From the NCBI GenBank assembly GCA_905250075.1, contig CAJNOP010000190.1:248001-312000 (forward strand): a DNA stretch of 64,000 bases, read 5' to 3'. The stretch comes from Rotaria sp. Silwood1 (lineage: Eukaryota; Rotifera; Eurotatoria; Philodinida; Philodinidae). Both the position numbers and the translations under genes were made by a program. Under the pieces are notes generated by a model. It was not told the origin of the DNA, searched no databases, and saw only the letters and a list, made by a program, of their open reading frames with translations. Below, piece after piece: positions 61,154 through 64,000 of this stretch (position 1 is the first letter of the stretch; every line of letters begins with the position of its first letter).

Positions 61154-61479
61154 GGTACCACAATCTATTATAGTTTTTGGCGACGGCCCGATACATCAAT
61201 GCATGAATTTTATCGACCACGATGCAATATTACAAATCATTTTTGCCTTATATCGTAATTAACTTGCATAAATTATATTCCATATATATATGAAAAGAAA
61301 AAAAAAATGCATATCGGTGTTCTCTTTCTTTCACTTCTTATTAATAACACTTTTTTTTTTTACACATATAATTTTTTTTTCTACTCATTCATACATTAAC
61401 TATTTATTTTTCGTTGCTTTTTTTTTGGTCCCAAGTGGCAGAAGATATTTTTTTCATTTGATTTTATAGTTTTTAAAAG

Positions 61480-62269
61480 ATGCAATTCGAAGGACCGAAT
61501 GAAAAAGCACCAATTGCACCAATGCCAATATCACAATTGACAAGCAAACAAGATTATGCACCTAATAATAATGTAAAAAAAACAAGAATAACACTTCTTA
61601 TTCTTCTGGCAGTTCACATGGTAGAAAAAACAATCTATAAATACAAATCATCCGTTATAACTTTTCTAGGTTTTGGCTTGGCTCTATTTTATTGAACATA
61701 TTGTTGGCCTCGCTAAATATTATGATGCGTCCAAAGAAATTCGCGATCATGAGGCAGCCTTTCCATATATTAGCAATGTAATTTCTGGTAAAATTTTCTA
61801 TTGAAATACTTTTTTCGATATCTTTTTTATATTTAATTTTAGGTGCAGTATTGATACTTTATTTAATTATTTACATTATTGTTGTAGTTCAATATATGCG
61901 CATTGGAATTCTTATTGTATGTTTCATTTTTTTTCTTCTATACTAGCTATGTATAGATATATCATCTCGTTATTTTGTTTAGTTTGCATGGTTGGGTATA
62001 CTTGAATTACTGGGTCTCGTGCTTGTCATTGTTTTTGCAATTATTGCAATTGTAGCTTTTTCAACTACATCACATTATGCTGCTGTTGGAATTGTGTTTA
62101 GTGTGATTCTACTGATTATAGCCATTTTTACGTTTATTTTTACAGTAAGTATTCGTTATATTTTTTCATTTTGATTTGATATTGTTCTTTTTTTTAGATG
62201 CTGACAGTTATCTTTTCATTTAAATTGGCTAAACTAATCAAGATTCAACACACTTATCAATTAATATAA
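61480..62269 (+). CDS. Four-TM protein, copy C (older, compact) of the tandem family
   Basis: Exons 61480-61620, 61670-61787, 61843-61916, 61983-62144 and 62198-62269; 188 residues with exon lengths (141, 118, 74, 162, 72) identical to A and B. Introns are all 49-66 nt. The start MQFEGPNEKAPIAPMPISQL aligns with MQSEGTSEKAPIAPMQMSQS. Membrane segments and spacing are conserved despite many substitutions (for example LGILELLGLVLVIVFAIIAI in TM3). An intact frame after such divergence argues that the protein is under selection. Shared downstream word AGAATAAAAC near 62389. Confidence 0.85.
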
Positions 62270-62596
62270 AAATTACATTCATACATGATACAAAACTACT
62301 TCATTATTAAAAGCATATTTTTTTTTTCTTTTCTGTTAGATTAATCAAATCATTTTTAACTATTGAATCAAATATTCTTAATCATTTAGAATAAAACTAT
62401 CTAGCAGCCACATCAAATTCGAAAAACAAAAATAACAATAAATAGGTAAAAATAAAGAATATGGAGAAAATTTAGATTTACATTACTTAACTCAGTGCAC
62501 CACCATTTCACATTCAACTGAAAATATTTTTATATATTCATGTTAGTATGATGATAGAGTTTGTATTGTTAATTAATAAAATTATACATATTCGAG
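62270..62596. other. 3' flank of gene C
   Basis: Contains the shared TCATTTAGAATAAAAC polyadenylation region (about 62384-62399). Nothing else recognised. Confidence 0.5.
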
Positions 62597-63111
62597 TCAA
62601 ATTGAAGGTCTCACCGTAAAACGATCAGAATTCAAAATATGAACTGCTGTTGATTTACATGGACCAAGATATTCAAATATTAAGGTGTTTGCAATCTATG
62701 TACGTTATGCCAGCAATCCAAAATTTCAACAAAGTCTGCTCCTCGTAGTAGTCGGATACAGCTCATCGATTTGCATTAATAAAAGTATAATTCATATTTA
62801 AAAAGAAAAAAGATTTTTAAAAAACCTACGAAACTCAGAATTTTGGACCTGTTTTTCTTATATATTTGAAAATAATGTTAACTTGGCCATTCATCTAAAA
62901 CTCTATGAATTATATTTTCACTAATGCAACTCAATGAGCTTTATGCAATCATCACGAAAAACAAAGAAGAGAAAATTGCGCTGAAATTTGAATTGTGAAT
63001 ACCGCGTACATAGATTGTAAACATCTTAACATTTGAATATTTTGGTCCGTGTAAATCAACAGCAGTTCATATTTTGAATCTGATAGTTTTACGGTGAGAC
63101 CTTCAATTTGA
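62597..63111. mobile_element. 515-bp fold-back MITE
   Basis: The ends TCAAATTGAAGGTCTCACCG and CGGTGAGACCTTCAATTTGA are perfect inverted repeats over 20 bp. Complementarity continues with small differences through CAACAGCAGTTCATATTTTG and CGTACATAGATTG. No clear target duplication. Confidence 0.8.
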
Positions 63112-63540
63112 TAGGAAAAATGAGAAGAAAACTTACAACAAAAAATAATGGTATGGTGTGATACTCACGACAGATCGTTACTTTTTTAGATTCCTTATAG
63201 AGAAAGACCGTTATCGTATGATTTGGAATAACATGGAAGTCTTGGTAACTACGTAGTTATAATTTTGAACGGTCTGACATATTTTAGAAATCCATATATA
63301 ACATATGTGAAAGAATGGAAGTTAAGTTTGCAATTTTAATTAATTTATTGTAAAAGTTTTGTAATACAGGATGTACCAAAAGTTCCATGGGGATAAGTTT
63401 TTCGTTTTATCTGTACTATTTCATTTGATATTATCAACTATTTATTTTTAAATGATATACTGATACACCGAGTTTTTATTAATACGAGCTATATTGCAAA
63501 AGTACTGTTCAAAGTTATCATCTTTGATTGAAATACAAAA

Positions 63541-63760
63541 ATTTAACTTTTTTTTTCTATTTCCAAAGAAACATTATGCAACGTTTCTTTTTTAATTGCT
63601 TCGATTTCTGACGTATTCTGATCTTCAAATTGTTTAAAAATCTTTCAAATGAGTTTTATAGATATTTGTCTTAATATGACTCCATAAAAAGAAACTTAGC
63701 GGTGTCAAATCCGATGATTGTGATTCCCGCAAGAGCTGGCGCTCGATTCTGTTAAAATAT
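63541..63760 (-). mobile_element. mariner-type transposase remnant, C-terminal end
   Basis: Minus-strand text RESQSSDLTPLSFFLWSHIK, then TNIYKTHLKDF, matches the catalytic C-terminal block of mariner transposases (SPDLTPLDFFLWGxxK-x-x-VY pattern). The Asp of the LDFFLWG motif reads Ser here. Stops follow directly (after HLKDF and further on). Further homologous text continues to about 63540. It is a broken fragment without visible terminal repeats. Confidence 0.7.
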
Positions 63761-63849
63761 GATTTTATTATTAATTCTTTTAGTCTGTATAAATAATGAA
63801 CTTGCTGAACATTCCACACCAGACATTAATTTTTGGTAAGTGCATTGCG

Positions 63850-64000
63850 ACTTCCATAGTAGCATGAGGATTATTATGGGGTCATATTGAAACAAATATT
63901 TATAAAACTAATTTAAAAGATTTGAATGATTTAAAGATCAAAATACGTCAAGAAATCGAAGCAATTAAGACTGAAACATTGTATAATGTTTCTTTGGAAA
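63850..64000 (+). mobile_element. mariner-type transposase remnant in opposite orientation, runs off window
   Basis: Plus-strand text GLLWGHIETNIYKTNLKDLN, then DLKIKIRQEIEAIKTETLYN, is a second copy of the same transposase end as 63541-63760 but inverted, and better preserved. It continues past base 64000, so its fate cannot be judged here. Confidence 0.7.

Larger units (their letters stand above)
39538..62400. repeat. Tandem array of three gene-bearing units
   Basis: Unit 1 (about 39540-45650), unit 2 (about 45650-57080) and unit 3 (about 57080-62400) share the same order: decayed minus-strand fragment, long intergenic spacer, promoter block, then a four-TM gene (A, B or C). Units 1 and 2 are near-identical outside insertions. 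Unit 3 is near-identical to unit 2 only over about 57080-58270; the rest is old and diverged. A segment present at 40290-40690, 46290-46700 and 57750-58140 is nearly the same in all three, which marks the recombination zone. Unit 2 has three extra insertions (47030-50568, 53695-54641, 55886-56674). Confidence 0.85.

Noticed and set aside
1-64000. tRNA, rRNA or CRISPR arrays
   Set aside because: Scanning by eye found no cloverleaf with a GGTTCRANYCC box, no rRNA-like conserved stretch, and no regularly spaced identical repeats with unique spacers; the 34-bp and 72-bp arrays are contiguous minisatellites.

Overview
This is an AT-rich eukaryotic nuclear window. It has short AT-rich introns with plain GT..AG borders, a fast-evolving rhodopsin-type receptor, an F-box/leucine-rich gene, an intronless bacterial-type membrane acyltransferase gene, and dense short inverted-repeat transposons. 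This combination fits a bdelloid rotifer (Adineta/Rotaria/Philodina-like). That assignment is an inference from gene style; no marker gene in the window proves it.

Layout. 0.7-3.2 kb: four-exon GPCR on + with a hAT-type MITE in its long second intron. 6.35-8.95 kb (-): an operon-like pair of bacterial-type genes, an intact AlgI-type MBOAT O-acyltransferase followed 31 bp later by a decayed AlgJ/AlgX-type SGNH acetyltransferase. 9.5-10 kb: a 72-bp minisatellite and a Tourist-like MITE. 11.5-14.3 kb: an internally reduced LTR retrotransposon fossil with a 5-bp target duplication. 15.05-15.8 kb: an unidentified decayed spliced gene. 16.8-19.0 kb (-): a nine-exon type I DnaJ (Hsp40) gene with a C-terminal farnesylation box. 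20.2-21.5 kb: two fold-back MITEs. 21.8-22.5 kb (-): a neurensin-like two-TM gene. 24.9-25.1 kb: the broken last exon of a cAMP-binding regulatory-subunit-like gene. 25.4-27.7 kb (-): a four-exon F-box/LRR-type gene. 28.4-31.1 kb: an element with ~0.6-kb terminal inverted repeats, with a solo arm at 23.6 kb. 37.3-38.4 kb: a modular Gly/Asn/Gln-rich disordered-protein gene interrupted by an assembly gap.

39.5-62.4 kb is a tandem array holding three copies (A, B, C) of one five-exon gene for a 188-residue four-TM protein. Exon lengths are identical in all three. A and B are recent duplicates; C is older and has compact introns. Unit B carries three insertions absent from unit A, so unit A serves as a natural empty-site control: a 3.54-kb hAT-like nest of palindromes (47030-50568), a 0.95-kb fold-back with a 182-bp hAT MITE inside it, and a 0.79-kb TA-flanked MITE. 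The last 1.5 kb holds another fold-back and two facing mariner-type transposase remnants.

The items most worth follow-up are the linked AlgI/AlgJ-type pair of apparent bacterial origin, the nested palindromic element with mirror-image 34-bp minisatellites, the three-copy membrane-protein family with a conserved upstream block, and the modular disordered protein.
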